Below, in pieces: positions 24,624-35,129 of a stretch of 64,000 bases of DNA. The notes beneath the pieces are model-generated. The model was not told the origin of the DNA, searched no databases, and saw only the letters and a program-made list of their open reading frames with translations. How positions within the stretch are numbered: the stretch's first letter is position 1; the number at the start of each line of letters is the position of its first letter. The stretch is from Pythium myriotylum (taxonomy: Eukaryota; Oomycota; Peronosporomycetes; Pythiales; Pythiaceae), in contig JALJCQ010000021.1 in assembly GCA_023091665.1 (NCBI GenBank), positions 62,001 through 126,000 on the forward strand. Reading direction: 5' to 3'. Made by a program: the position numbers and the translations under genes.

Positions 24624-25577
24624 CCACCCCCACCCAAAATGAGGAACACCCTTGTACCTAATTTAGGAACAGCCGTGTCCTATAAAAGGAACACGAGCCT
24701 ATTCCAGGACGGAATTTCCGAGGACCCACACGGAAATGGGTACAGACTCATGGCGACCATGAGCGCGAAGTCGCGTGTCGATTTTTCGACAACGACTGAT
24801 CGAGAGCCGCAGCGGCTTGGCGCAACACCTCGCTGCGTCATGAGACGCATGCAGACGTGGCGCGGTGGCCAGCGACCACTGGATCATGGCGATCCCCCAG
24901 AACTGGGCCATTTCGCCGTCTAACGGCGGCAAGCCAAAATGGCATGGTCAGACGACCATTGCGAGGCGAGCAGAGCTCGCGGCAAGCCCAAACTTGGCAC
25001 GCACACTCAGTGCGGTGGGTTCTTGCCTTGTGCAAGCGTACAGACCTGTACGATGCGATCTCGCAAACTTCGTCTCTTGACGGTGCCCAGAACTGGGTCC
25101 AGTCTAATACTGGAGACTGTGGTCGGTGGGTATCCACCGCGAGTACTACCAAGTACTCGAGAGGCTGACTAGCCACATCCAGCGACTCAACTGAGTGCGT
25201 GGAGTGCGGGGATACCCGTGGCAGTCGAACAACGACGTTGCCGGACAACTTCGTGTTGTCGGCCACACGCTCGGGCGTGATGGCTACACCGCAGAGAACT
25301 GCTCGGTGTACCAACACCAAACTGAGCCAGCCACTCTGGCTTGATGTGAGCGTTGTCCAACGCAACCGATGGGGTCGGTGGACATTGTCGATGCTTCGAC
25401 TACGCCGAACGCGGCGTTCTCGCCATCTTCATGGCCTTCTGCTTGGGTCTTGTACCCATGTCTATAATGGACAGGGACAGTCGACTCGACTGAGACGGAC
25501 CTTCCGTGTGCTCCACTGAGCGTCTTCCTTGAGGAACTTGAGACACTTCTCATCTTGATGGAGGTGGTCGGTCCCAC
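24624..25577 (-). other. Element A 3' noncoding region with PPT
   Basis: No convincing gene lies between the pol stop and the 3' LTR. The stretch touching the LTR reads, on the element strand, as a G-rich polypurine-like tract (GGGTGGGGGTGG) suited to plus-strand priming. The rest is a chain of small perfect hairpins, described for the equivalent part of element B. Confidence 0.75.
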
Positions 25578-28500
25578 CTACTGGAACCATCCAGGATGAT
25601 CATGTTCGCATGCGCGAACAAGATCAGAGCAATCTTGCCTGAGAACACTCTCATCGACCCAGGAGCTCTGGTTGCTTGGATATCCAAGCCACTTGACCAA
25701 GAGCTGGCGGACGCCATTGTGCACACGCACACTGTCGAGAGACTCGACGTGATAATGGCGTTCGCCATTCCTGTCGATCACAGGCAAAGGAGCGCGCACC
25801 GGTCGCAGCGCTTTCCTTCTGGTCTTGACACCAGTGTCGGGGACCCGACGTGCTCCTTCGGGTTCAGCAAACGTAACCCGACGTCGTATTGACGACGCTG
25901 TGGTCGCATTCGACGACCATGTCGAACTTCGACGGGCTTGAGCAAGCCGTGCCGAGCGTCTTGGCGCTTCGCTGCGTGGGTGAACCACGTCACTTGCAGA
26001 ACCCTGCACTGCGACAGAGTCGCTGGAGGAACCATCCGTGACTGGCACGTACTCGTGCGCGACTGTGGGTGGTTGCCTTGGAATTGTTTCCGACGACTCT
26101 TCGTCCGATTCATCTCCATGAGGGCGGAGATACGGCTTGAGCAAGCCGACGTAGAACGTCGGGTGCGTCTGCAACCATGTTGGCAGATCGACCCTGTAGG
26201 AGTTTCCACTCCGCTTCAACACCTCGAACGGGCCGATATATCTCGGCAGCAGCTTCGAGCTGCCCAAGCTGGACACAGCATTCTGAGACAGGTTCTTTGT
26301 GCTGACAAGCACATAGTCGCCTGGCTTGAACACGTGCGTGTTCTTCCGACCGTGCTTGTCGGCTTGTTCCTTCTGAACATCTTGGGCAGCTGCCATCGCG
26401 TCACGCACGCGGGTGATGACATTCACACGTGTCGACAAGAACTCGTCGATCTTGCGGCGCTCCGCCGACTTGGAAACACCTTCCAACTGGGAGGCAAGTA
26501 ATTGCCGAGCTCCTCCCCCACCAGACTGGGAACTGCCCATGAGACAGAGCGGCAACGCTGGGTGTCTCAAACCGTTCACGAAGAACGGTGACAGACCTGT
26601 CGATGAATGGACAGAGTTGTTCATGGCGAACTCGACCATGGCGAGAGTATCGCTCCACGATGTGGGATTATCCCCACAGTACGAACGGAGGATATCCTCC
26701 ACGACCCGGTTGGCCCGCTCGGTCTGGCCATCGGTCTCCGGATGATCCGTCGTCGACATGTCGAGCCTGGTACCCAGGATCTGGAAGAGACCTTCCCAGA
26801 AATCACCAGTGAACCTGGGATCCCGATCCGATACGATTGAGTCGGGGAGACCGTGTAGTCGAAACACGGTATCGACGAAAAGTCGAGCACAGTCAAGACC
26901 TGTGCACGTATCCGAAACCGGAACAAGATGCACCATCTTGGACAAACGGTCAACAAAGACCAGCACACCATTGTGCCCAGCGGACGTCTTTGGCATTCCA
27001 AAGAAGAAGTCCATGCTCACTGAGCGCCAGCAGTCGCTGGGGACAGGCAAGCTCTGAAGCGGAGCCTGAGAGTGTGCACTTGGCTTCACTCGTTGACAGA
27101 CGTCACACGTGCGGACATACCGCGACACCCACTTGTACATCTTGGGCCACCAAAACCTTGGGCTGAGAAGCGCGTACGTCTTCTCGCGGCCAAGATGGCC
27201 AGCACCAGGTGCGTCGTGAGCACCATACGCGATCACGTATCGCAGATCTTCGTCTGCTGGGACGACTAAGCGAGATTCTTCGCTGTCCGAGACCTGATAC
27301 TTCAGGAGACCGTCTTCGAACGTGTACCGATGGAGTCGGGCTCGAACGCGAGGCGAGAGAGACTTCTCCGAGTCTGATGACTCGAGAGCACGAATGATCT
27401 CCGCACACTGTGCATCGCCTTCGTAGGCGTCACGAATCAAGTCGTAGACATCAGAAGCAACTGATGTGAGATGGTTCATCTCGTAGTCGGGACGGCGAGA
27501 GAGTGCGTCTGCCAGCACGTTGAGCCGACCCGGCTTGTACTCAACAGTAAAGTTGTATTCTGAAAAGAATGACAACCAGCGAGCCATTCGCGGCGACAAG
27601 TGCGGAGACTGTGTCGCTGTGCGTAGAGACGCATGGTCTGTGTAGACCACGAACGGCGACGCGCCGAGAAGGTGAACGCGGAACTTCACCAAGGCGTACT
27701 TCATCGCCAACAATTCCTTGTCGTGAACTGGATAGTTCTTCTCGGCCGCTTGGAGCTGGCGAGACTGATACGAGATGACTCTCTCGTGACCATCGTGGTC
27801 CTTCTGCAGAAGTGCACAGCCGATCGCATAGTCGGAGGCGTCACAGACGACGCTGTACGGAGCGGAGTCATCCGGCAACGCCAGGATCGGCGCTTGGAGA
27901 AGACTCTCCTTGATCTTCTGGAAGGCAGCTTCCGTGTCGTGCGACCACGACCACTCAACGTCGTTCTTGAGCAGCTGAGTCAGCGGCCGAGCCATTTCGG
28001 CGTAGTTCTTCGCGAACCTGTGCAAGTAGTTGGCGAGACCCAACCACTTGCGTAGGTCCTTCACGGACCGTGGCGATGGCCACTCGGCGATTGCCTTCAC
28101 CTTCTCGGGATCCGCCCGAACACCGTCGACTCCGACGAAACACCCAAGCACTGGGATCTCTTCGGCTCCGAAGATGCACTTATCCAAGTTGGCATAAAGC
28201 TTATGCTCCTCGAGGCATTCGAGAACTTGGCGGAGGTGATCCTCATGGAGCGCATCCAGATCACGACCGGGCTCCGGCTTCGTGTGGACGTAGATGTCGT
28301 CGAAGTACGTCTGTGCGAACGCTCGCAGGGGACGGAACAGATGCGTCACCAAGCGATTGAACGTCGCTGGGGCGTTCGACAGCCCCTGTGGCATCACTAG
28401 CCACTCCCAGAGCATACCGATCGGCGTACTGACGGCAGTCTTGGGGATATCCCCACGCTCCATGAGCACTTGGTAATAACCGTCGACCAAGTCGAGAGAA

Positions 28501-30287
28501 CTGAACTTCTTCGCGCCGGACATCCGGTGGATGATCACATCTTTCCGAGGGATCGGAGTGGACGCAGGAATCGTCTGCGCGTTCAACTTGTTGTACGCGT
28601 GGACGATCCTCCACTTGCCATTCGGCTTGCGCACACAGAACGTTGGTGCGCTGTGCGGCGAGACGCTCTCGCGCACCAGGCCAGCCTTGGCTTTCTTAGC
28701 AAAGAATTCATCGATGAAGTCCGATTGTTCGGCCGGCAGAGCCCACTGGCGAACGGTCGCATAGCTCGAGCCAGGCTTGAGCTTGATCTCGTGGCGAACG
28801 CCACGATCAGGGGGAAGCCCTGCCGGCGGGTTCTTGCTGAGGCAAGTCTCCGCAAACCGCTTGACCAGCGGATAGAACCGATCCTTCGGATTCTTGAGGA
28901 TGGCCGAACCACGGCGAGCGTCAAACTTCTGACGAAACTCAACGAGGACATCCTCGTCAATCACCGTCGAGGTGTTGAGTTGAGCGAGGTCTCGCTCAGA
29001 TCGGAGGATCACAACCTCAGCGATCTCACCAGCTTTGAGCTCGCGGACGAAATCGTCCATAGAGAGTTCTTCCAAGCTAGTCAGTTCAGAGAACTCTGGC
29101 AACGGTGCCATATCGACCGTGGACGGATCGATCGACGATCCCGTCATCACATCAATGATGTACACGTCATGCGACGCGTCCGAGAGCGGGAGTGGCTCAG
29201 GCATGGGCTCGGTCATATCCGACGACCCTGAAAGCGGCTCGACCGCACGCGGACACGCGACAAGGGGACACATCCCCGAAGCATCTTCCATGCTGGTACT
29301 CGGAGGGGGTGGAGACAACTCGACGCCCTCTTCAACGCCGTACTCCACGGCAGACGGCACGACCGTCTCCGGAACACCCGAGGTGTCCATGGCGTTCACT
29401 ACGCCGATGAAGTAGGCACTTCCATCATCCTTGATGGGGCTCATCAGCCGGCGGACGAAGGAGGGTTCATGACGCTCCTGAGCTCCGTTCCTGCCGGGAG
29501 ACGTGCTCCCAATCGACTTGGTCCTCCAGTCGATCCACGGTTCGTGGCGCTCGAGCCACGGCATTCCGAGGATGAGGTCAAACCTCTCATCCATGTCGAG
29601 CACTGTAAAGCGCTCGACTGAGTCGAAATCGACAAACGCAATGCGTAGATCGACCTCGATCTTCTTCGTCTCTGCGACGATGCCCGTCGCGAGACGCACC
29701 GAGACTCTTCCGAGATCTCGCTCACAAGCTTGTGCAAACAGAGAAGCATTCTCAGCAATACTTTGCTTGCGACCGTAATTGCGCGTCGCACCAGAGTCGC
29801 TTAAGACTCTGAAGGGACGTGGAAATCCCTTCACTTGAGCAGTGACGACGATGAGCTCGCCACTGATGCGCAGCTCATCCACTGCTGAGAAGAGATCTTC
29901 TTCCGGGGGCACCCCGCCTTGCGATACTGCCGAACTCGGCGTCGCGGAGCGAGGAGTGATCGCCCCAGTAGACTGCCCCGCGTCTACTGGGAACTGTCGT
30001 TTCCCTGCGACGTGGAAGTAGATCCACCTCGGTTTCCCGAGCGCCGCGGCTGACCACGGCGAGCACGACCACGGCCCCTCTTGCGCGGACAATTCCGCTG
30101 GAAGTGACCGAACTTCCCACAAGTAGAACACTTGGTGTGAAGAGCCTTCAAGTCGATCGCACGCAAGTCGACCGTGCTGAGATCGACTCCACTGAGGTCG
30201 ATGACACTCAGGTCCGTCGGTTCGATGACCGGCGGTGGAACCGGCGTGACCGGAGACGGCGCTGCCGGACTCGCGGATAAACCGCAC
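25578..30287 (-). CDS. pol: Gypsy element A Pol polyprotein (PR-RT-RH-IN-chromodomain)
   Basis: A 1,569-codon open frame. The first 80-95 codons overlap gag in another frame and are probably not Pol; translation is expected to enter by -1 frameshift at GTTTCCC (plus-strand view) 29999-30005. Domains are as in the element B copy: retropepsin DSGA at about residue 164, RT catalytic YFDD at 661, RNase H acidic residues at 816 and 884, integrase HHCC zinc finger at about 1023-1064, DD35E at 1093/1154/1190, chromodomain at about 1511-1555. It differs from the B copy at residue 1007 (Leu here, Ile in B). All catalytic motifs look intact, so the enzyme may be functional. Confidence 0.93.
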   Translation of the reverse strand: MRFIRESGSAVSGHAGSTAGHRTDGPECHRPQWSRSQHGRLACDRLEGSSHQVFYLWEVRSLPAELSAQEGPWSCSPWSAAALGKPRWIYFHVAGKRQFPVDAGQSTGAITPRSATPSSAVSQGGVPPEEDLFSAVDELRISGELIVVTAQVKGFPRPFRVLSDSGATRNYGRKQSIAENASLFAQACERDLGRVSVRLATGIVAETKKIEVDLRIAFVDFDSVERFTVLDMDERFDLILGMPWLERHEPWIDWRTKSIGSTSPGRNGAQERHEPSFVRRLMSPIKDDGSAYFIGVVNAMDTSGVPETVVPSAVEYGVEEGVELSPPPPSTSMEDASGMCPLVACPRAVEPLSGSSDMTEPMPEPLPLSDASHDVYIIDVMTGSSIDPSTVDMAPLPEFSELTSLEELSMDDFVRELKAGEIAEVVILRSERDLAQLNTSTVIDEDVLVEFRQKFDARRGSAILKNPKDRFYPLVKRFAETCLSKNPPAGLPPDRGVRHEIKLKPGSSYATVRQWALPAEQSDFIDEFFAKKAKAGLVRESVSPHSAPTFCVRKPNGKWRIVHAYNKLNAQTIPASTPIPRKDVIIHRMSGAKKFSSLDLVDGYYQVLMERGDIPKTAVSTPIGMLWEWLVMPQGLSNAPATFNRLVTHLFRPLRAFAQTYFDDIYVHTKPEPGRDLDALHEDHLRQVLECLEEHKLYANLDKCIFGAEEIPVLGCFVGVDGVRADPEKVKAIAEWPSPRSVKDLRKWLGLANYLHRFAKNYAEMARPLTQLLKNDVEWSWSHDTEAAFQKIKESLLQAPILALPDDSAPYSVVCDASDYAIGCALLQKDHDGHERVISYQSRQLQAAEKNYPVHDKELLAMKYALVKFRVHLLGASPFVVYTDHASLRTATQSPHLSPRMARWLSFFSEYNFTVEYKPGRLNVLADALSRRPDYEMNHLTSVASDVYDLIRDAYEGDAQCAEIIRALESSDSEKSLSPRVRARLHRYTFEDGLLKYQVSDSEESRLVVPADEDLRYVIAYGAHDAPGAGHLGREKTYALLSPRFWWPKMYKWVSRYVRTCDVCQRVKPSAHSQAPLQSLPVPSDCWRSVSMDFFFGMPKTSAGHNGVLVFVDRLSKMVHLVPVSDTCTGLDCARLFVDTVFRLHGLPDSIVSDRDPRFTGDFWEGLFQILGTRLDMSTTDHPETDGQTERANRVVEDILRSYCGDNPTSWSDTLAMVEFAMNNSVHSSTGLSPFFVNGLRHPALPLCLMGSSQSGGGGARQLLASQLEGVSKSAERRKIDEFLSTRVNVITRVRDAMAAAQDVQKEQADKHGRKNTHVFKPGDYVLVSTKNLSQNAVSSLGSSKLLPRYIGPFEVLKRSGNSYRVDLPTWLQTHPTFYVGLLKPYLRPHGDESDEESSETIPRQPPTVAHEYVPVTDGSSSDSVAVQGSASDVVHPRSEAPRRSARLAQARRSSTWSSNATTASSIRRRVTFAEPEGARRVPDTGVKTRRKALRPVRAPLPVIDRNGERHYHVESLDSVRVHNGVRQLLVKWLGYPSNQSSWVDESVLRQDCSDLVRACEHDHPGWFQ
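29964..30005 (-). promoter_or_regulatory. -1 ribosomal frameshift signal, element A
   Basis: On the minus strand the slippery heptamer GGGAAAC is followed, after 7 nt, by the 10-bp perfect stem CCCAGTAGAC/GTCTACTGGG with an 8-nt loop. A second in-register GGGAAAC lies 33 nt upstream. The arrangement is identical in element B, where the register is worked out. Confidence 0.8.
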
Positions 30288-31120
30288 GAGAGACGCTGAA
30301 CGTAGTCCTCTCGCAGCGCGACGACGAACGCGTCTTCTAGGAGCATGGGCCCCTCGCGGAAAACCGCAGCCTTCTCAGGACCGGGATCCATCCCTTCCAT
30401 GAACGTCGTCAGCATGACGTCTTCTGCGAGCGCATTCGCAGCCATGTTGGCACGGAGTTGACGTAACTCCTGCACATACGTGTGCAGCTCGCGGCCACCT
30501 TGCCGACAAGCGAGAAACGCAGCTCGCTGGCGATGCGCCACATTTGGCGGTTGAAACATCGACTTCATCGCCTTGGCAAGAGTTGCCCAGTCGGAAAAAC
30601 ATCCGGGATGCGATGTCTCGCACGTGAGGGCCCAGATCTTCGCCCGGCCCGTCATGTTCGAGATCGCAAAGGCGATCTTCTGCCGTTCATCACGGATGCA
30701 GCCGGCTGCTGTGGCGAGCTCGATCTCGCGTTGCCAGAGGGCAAGATTGTCGCTTTCTTCACCCGAATACGGGGACACCGTAACCTTCACGGCCTTCGGA
30801 CGTTCCGGAGGTGCCGGCAACGGCACATACGTGACTGTCGGCGGCACTTGAGCTGGCTGGGCAGCCTGAGTCGCAGATACGCGGGACGTCACGACGTCGA
30901 GAAGATACTTCTCGAGAGCTGTCTCGTAGTCGCGAAAACGCGCGACATGTGCGAGGACTTCGCCAGAGCCGCGTCGAAGCAGCTCGATGATGCTTGTTCG
31001 GCCATTGATGGCCTCCATCTTCTGCAGATAGCCCCACTGGGCCTCATCCAGGTACGGATGGTCTTGACGCGACAGCGTCGGATGGCTTGACGCCATCACG
31101 AAGTCGGAAGCTTCGGACAT
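29984..31120 (-). CDS. gag: Gypsy element A Gag with CCHC zinc knuckle
   Basis: 378 codons, starting 40 nt inside the 5' LTR boundary. The N-terminal and central parts resemble the retrotransposon gag domain (capsid-like, helical, with a Trp-rich centre). A CX2CX4HX4C knuckle lies at residues 331-344, followed by an Arg/Gly-rich nucleic-acid-binding tail. Five pentapeptides of the form (V/I)DL(S/R/K)x precede the knuckle. It forms the virus-like particle and packages the RNA. It differs from element B at residues 42 (Thr/Ala) and 44 (Ile/Val). Confidence 0.9.
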   Translation of the reverse strand: MSEASDFVMASSHPTLSRQDHPYLDEAQWGYLQKMEAINGRTSIIELLRRGSGEVLAHVARFRDYETALEKYLLDVVTSRVSATQAAQPAQVPPTVTYVPLPAPPERPKAVKVTVSPYSGEESDNLALWQREIELATAAGCIRDERQKIAFAISNMTGRAKIWALTCETSHPGCFSDWATLAKAMKSMFQPPNVAHRQRAAFLACRQGGRELHTYVQELRQLRANMAANALAEDVMLTTFMEGMDPGPEKAAVFREGPMLLEDAFVVALREDYVQRLSCGLSASPAAPSPVTPVPPPVIEPTDLSVIDLSGVDLSTVDLRAIDLKALHTKCSTCGKFGHFQRNCPRKRGRGRARRGQPRRSGNRGGSTSTSQGNDSSQ

Positions 31121-31145
31121 AACGATGTCGGCGTCGGATTGACGA

Positions 31146-31157
31146 CAAGTGCTACCA
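31146..31157 (-). other. Candidate primer binding site, element A
   Basis: On the element strand TGGTAGCACTTG begins two nt after the 5' LTR. The TGGTAGC start is typical of initiator-Met-primed elements, but the priming tRNA cannot be confirmed from this window. Confidence 0.55.
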
Positions 31158-31159
31158 AG

Positions 31160-31461
31160 TGTAACGGTCCGCGACCGTTCACAGCACCTGCGCTTGAGGA
31201 AGCGTGAGCAGCCGCTCCGAGTCGACCCCTGTCGACGAGCGCCAAGGACTTGGCAAAAGGCGAACTGATTGTATTCAGATTATTCCCCTGGGGAATAATC
31301 CCCCTATACCTGATATCCCTGGTATCTAATACCCAGGGATATCACCTACTGAATCTAATAAAAGAGAGTCACTACTTAGGGTAACTTTTCCCCTAAGTGG
31401 ACCACACGCATTATGTACCTACACAACCTAACCTACTTGTGTAACCTTGTACCCCGTTACA
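31160..31461 (-). repeat. 5' LTR of element A
   Basis: Identical over 302 bp to 24322-24623. Serves as promoter and first LTR for the minus-strand genes. Confidence 0.95.
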
Positions 31462-31466
31462 TATGG
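31462..31466. repeat. Target-site duplication TATGG, right of element A
   Basis: Second copy of the 5-bp duplication at 24317-24321. Confidence 0.9.
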
Positions 31467-31491
31467 GCAGCTCCTGCATGACCCGTAGTCG

Positions 31492-32067
31492 CTAAATAGA
31501 CGCTTCCATGAGACGGGCGAGCTTAAAGTAGAAAAGAACCCCGTCCAGATCGCCACGAACATATCCCAACTCATGCGCTCCAGTTCGAATCCTTCGCCGT
31601 CGAATACTTAGGCACATGCGGCCCTCCATGAGCCGATCCAACAAATGCTCTTCGCTGCATTCCGCCGTATCACCCTCTTCGTCTTCTACATCTCCTTCAC
31701 TAGCACTGGTGGTGACATCAAATGCGTCATAGTTCCCTGGTGCTGGTGGCCGTTTTGCTCTTAAATTCGCGTAAATGAAAACGAGCTTTTTAACGCGCTT
31801 TGGTGTCAGCTTGTTCCGGCGCTTAGAGTCAATAAATCCGTGAGTACGTTCGCTTGCGGCAGACGATGTTGGCATCGTGAATATTCGCATAGCAAGTTTC
31901 TTAAAAAGAGATTTCGAATTGTTGCGAAGCCACCAACTGTACGGTTTTGGAATCGCGTTCTTAGCCCTCACTTCATCCGACCACAGGGCTTTCGCGTCCG
32001 AGAACCGTTCGACGTCAGCGCGAAAATCAACTTTGCTCTTTCCCAAAGGTAGATCCTCGGGGGCCAC
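31492..32067 (-). pseudogene. hAT transposase, C-terminal dimerisation part
   Basis: 191 codons. A segment with WW followed by hydrophobic positions and MPTSSAASERTHGFIDSKRR, then LTPKRVKKLVFIYANLR, matches the hAT C-terminal dimerisation signature (P.SSA.SER.FS... and RL.....L..I..N). An acidic tail follows. The domain mediates transposase oligomerisation. Only 56 bp separate it from a piece resembling the N-terminal half, so the region holding the hAT catalytic acids is deleted. Not expected to be active. Confidence 0.75.
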
Positions 32068-32122
32068 CAGCTCGCATGCTGCGTTGATCGCTGTCTTGAT
32101 GTTGTTTCCAATGAAGTTAGCA

Positions 32123-32482
32123 TTATGTTGGCTTCTCCAGTAGTGTCAGAGGTTCAAAATATTGGACGAATTGTCGGCGCAACGAGGATACCGTTCTAAA
32201 CGCTTGCCTTGTTGGCCGGACCAACCTTCGGTCACATAGGCAATGTGTGGCAGAGGGTTCAAGTTTCAATATCTCAACGACCTGGTTCAATTCATCGACG
32301 TATACTTCATCTAACAAGGTCGTGGCGAGCTTGTTACGAGACGGAAGATCGAGTCCTGGACACAAGTACAACAGTAGTTCGTGGAAGCACACACTATCAC
32401 CAATCTCAAAAGCTATTCCAGTCGCAAAAAAACTTGGCAAGCAGGGTTTGAAAGACGGCGTTGTCGATGGTGGGATGATCAT
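32123..32482 (-). pseudogene. hAT transposase, N-terminal/linker remnant
   Basis: 119 codons with FFATGIAFEIGDSVCFHELL and LPSRNKLATTLLDEVY. This resembles the hAT stretch between the BED finger and the catalytic core (F.....F..L....P....PSR..L...LL). It is in the same orientation as, and just upstream of, the C-terminal remnant, so both probably belong to one internally deleted element. No BED zinc finger is visible. Confidence 0.6.
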
Positions 32483-33100
32483 TAATTTCGCTACCCCTGT
32501 CCGGCTGGTCAGACGGAATCTGGGTATGCCCTTCCAGAGTCCGACGCGGAACCGTTGGGCACCTTTGTTTTTTGTTACCGAACAGGTGTCCTTGACATTT
32601 CCAGATGAGACGAAGTGCCCGCGTCTCTCGCTGCCTGGTCCCAGGTTGTGGGAGCTGGCACAGAGCTGGATCAGTAGCTAGGAAATTAAATGACAAGAGT
32701 TAGTAGGTGGCAGTAGCCTGGTACACTGTACCAGCTACTCACCCACCTTTCCAGTCTGGCACAGTGTGCCAGAAGCTGGGTTCATCCACTGGACCTTCCC
32801 AGTGGGTGATTTTCTGTCTGGTTCGAGCTGGCTTTCTCCGGATGTTGACCAGATTCATCCATTTCGGAAACTGGGTTCTACCGGTTTTCCCAGTTCGGAT
32901 TGTGCAATTTCCAGTTAGACCACACAGAGTAGGGTTCTTATCAGATCTGGTAGTTAAGTAGGTAGGGTTGAGGGAGCCAGTTTCTGGCTCCCCTTGGGGT
33001 TTTACCCTGTATTCAAAAGACTTCGCTTTTTGCTCTGAACTCCCCAAGTCTCCTCCGTCGAACCGCGGGAGGACCAAGCGTCTACGCCACAAGGTAAGCC
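32483..33100. other. Hairpin-rich noncoding DNA, possible solo LTR
   Basis: No gene recognised. It contains perfect foldbacks with tiny loops: CTGGTACA/TGTACCAG (32718-32734), CTGGCACA/TGTGCCAG (32756-32772), CCACTGG/CCAGTGG (32786-32805), GGGAGCCAG/CTGGCTCCC (32972-32992). The density resembles that of the Gypsy LTRs here, which suggests a decayed LTR, but no matching boundaries were found. Confidence 0.4.
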
Positions 33101-35129
33101 TGCGTGTGTTGGATTTGCCGTAGTGGACTGTGTGCGCGTGTGTGTGGCTGCTGGTGCGTGGGTATTGGTATGTTTGCGAGTGAGGAGAGGAGCCAACCCC
33201 CTTTCCAGCCCTTGAGGCACCTGCAAAGGGTACTAGTTTGTACTAGAGACCTGGAGCACTCCATATTCTTGCGTATTCTTGTGTTGCGATAGCTGGGAAC
33301 TGCTCGTAGTTCCCCAGTTAAAGTAATACACTCCATTTGGTAGAGAGAGAGTTTCCCAGATCTCAGAGGGGATTTCCAGTGTCCTGGCGGATCGAGGTCA
33401 TCTTCCATCCCAGGCGAGACTCAGCGGATCGAAGCTAGGCTTCCGTCCTGGGTCTAAGCGCGTCGTTTGTATTTCTATATCAAAAGAATGGTCCTCGTCG
33501 TTACCCAGAGCTGGTTGAGCCGTCTTGGGTTGGTGGAATACTCCAAGTGGACGTATTTCCCCATATTTCAAAGCTCAAAAGAACCGGTCAACGGATACGT
33601 AACGTGTGGTACGAAGCCAGAACTTTGGTTTTCACGACGGGCCCAAGTTCGCCTGCGTGTATTTCCCATATACACGCTAGGTCTATACCCTTTTCCAGCT
33701 CCAGAAGCTAGCGAAAGGGCAGCGCACTTCATCACACAGATGCTCTGATGCTCTGTCTATTCTCGTTGGATTTGGCGAGCGCTTCAATATTAAACGCAAG
33801 TGTGTACGACGCCATCTTTGACGCTTAGTTGTGGTGGAAAAGTGGATGTAATCACTGTGAGTTGAAAGGTTTTGCTGACTCTCGCTCTTTCGAGTTTTGC
33901 TGACAGAATTCCTTTTTTTCTGTTATTGCTGACACTGTCACTTGTGTGAATGCACGTCGCTGCATTTATTGCCTTGCACCTCGGTGCGTTCTAGTGGCAC
34001 TTGGTGACCCAAGACGACTTGTGAACAATCGACGTCACTGCGCTTTAGTGGCACTTGGTCGCACCTACGACTGGTGTCAGGTCAACATTAATTGCCACAG
34101 CAGTCTTGCATGACGGGGTCATCATGAAAGTTCGCCCGTTACACGCCAACTGGATGGAGGAAGGATCGCGGTGTTTTGGTATTACTGTGTGTGTGTGTGT
34201 GGTTGGGTCACGGTTCATCGATGCTATGCAGTCCGAGCTTCTTGAAACTGTACTCAATCTTGTCCACGGAGACGGGTGTCAGTCGTGTCTCGTCGGGAAC
34301 TTATCCTTTGTAACTTTTCGTGACGAACTACAAGTCGTTGAGTGCCTCCGAGAAGCGCATTGCTATTCTCACCGCACTCACAATACTGCTGCACTCACAA
34401 TTCTGCCACCATCTGCATAGGTACATTTCCCAACTGCTTTGGGATCCACCACTCTATGTTAGTGAGATTCAAGTCGAAAATACGAAATGGATGGCTGAAG
34501 AAAATCGAGCCTTGGCAGTGGTTGCGATCACTGTCATCTCAAGTAGCTCAAGAGCCGGTTCTTTGATAGTGGTTACGATCGCTGTCATTTGAAGTAGCGC
34601 TCCGGCAATCGACCCAAGAATTGTCCAAGTTCTTTTGTTCTAATACAGTCTAATTGACTGCATATTCAGCTGAAGCGCCGAGCTGATCTTTGAATTTCTT
34701 CTCGCGTTTCTCCTCTTGAAAGTGAAAATGGAGTTCTTGCTCCCGTGTAGCCAACGGAGATGTTTCCAACAACGTTGGACTTGGGCATAAGACGGATAGC
34801 CCAGCACAAGTTCTTTGACATCTGGCGCGAGCAAAAGGCTGCTCCAGATATTGAGCGGTGCAGTCTCCTTGAACTCTTCACGCACTATGAAGTCACGTAC
34901 GGCTGGCATAATCACCGATCGAGGGGGAACAACACAGTCCTGGTGGTCTCTCGTATGCTCGACACTGTTGGTAGATACCGCATGGATTGGCGTATAAATC
35001 TCACCTCATATAAACCACAAGCCGAGATTGACCAATCAAAACACATTTCAAAAGTACAGCTGTATTACGCATGTAAACCACAGCGAAAAATTTCACTCAC
35101 GCGTCCTCCACTCACTTCCATTCAAGCCG
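33101..35129. other. About 2 kb with no recognisable gene
   Basis: Only short open frames occur on either strand and none resembles a known family. A short TG run lies near 34188-34202. Some pieces may be ancient element sequence. Confidence 0.5.

Larger units (their letters stand above)
24322..31461 (-). mobile_element. Ty3/Gypsy LTR retrotransposon, element A (full length)
   Basis: A 7,140-bp element bounded by two identical 302-bp LTRs and a TATGG duplication on both sides. In element orientation (minus strand) the order is LTR, PBS, gag, frameshift signal, pol, about 950 bp noncoding, PPT, LTR. Identical LTRs and uninterrupted frames point to a recent insertion. Element B has exactly the same length, with only a few substitutions. 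The insertion site lies immediately past the 3' end of a hAT transposase remnant. Confidence 0.95.

Noticed and set aside
33101..34600. Homology between the 33.2-kb region and the 45.2-kb region
   Set aside because: Short resemblances (a CCATATT...GTATT...TTGCGAT pattern and GGAACTGCTC) are too few and irregular to claim a repeat family by eye.
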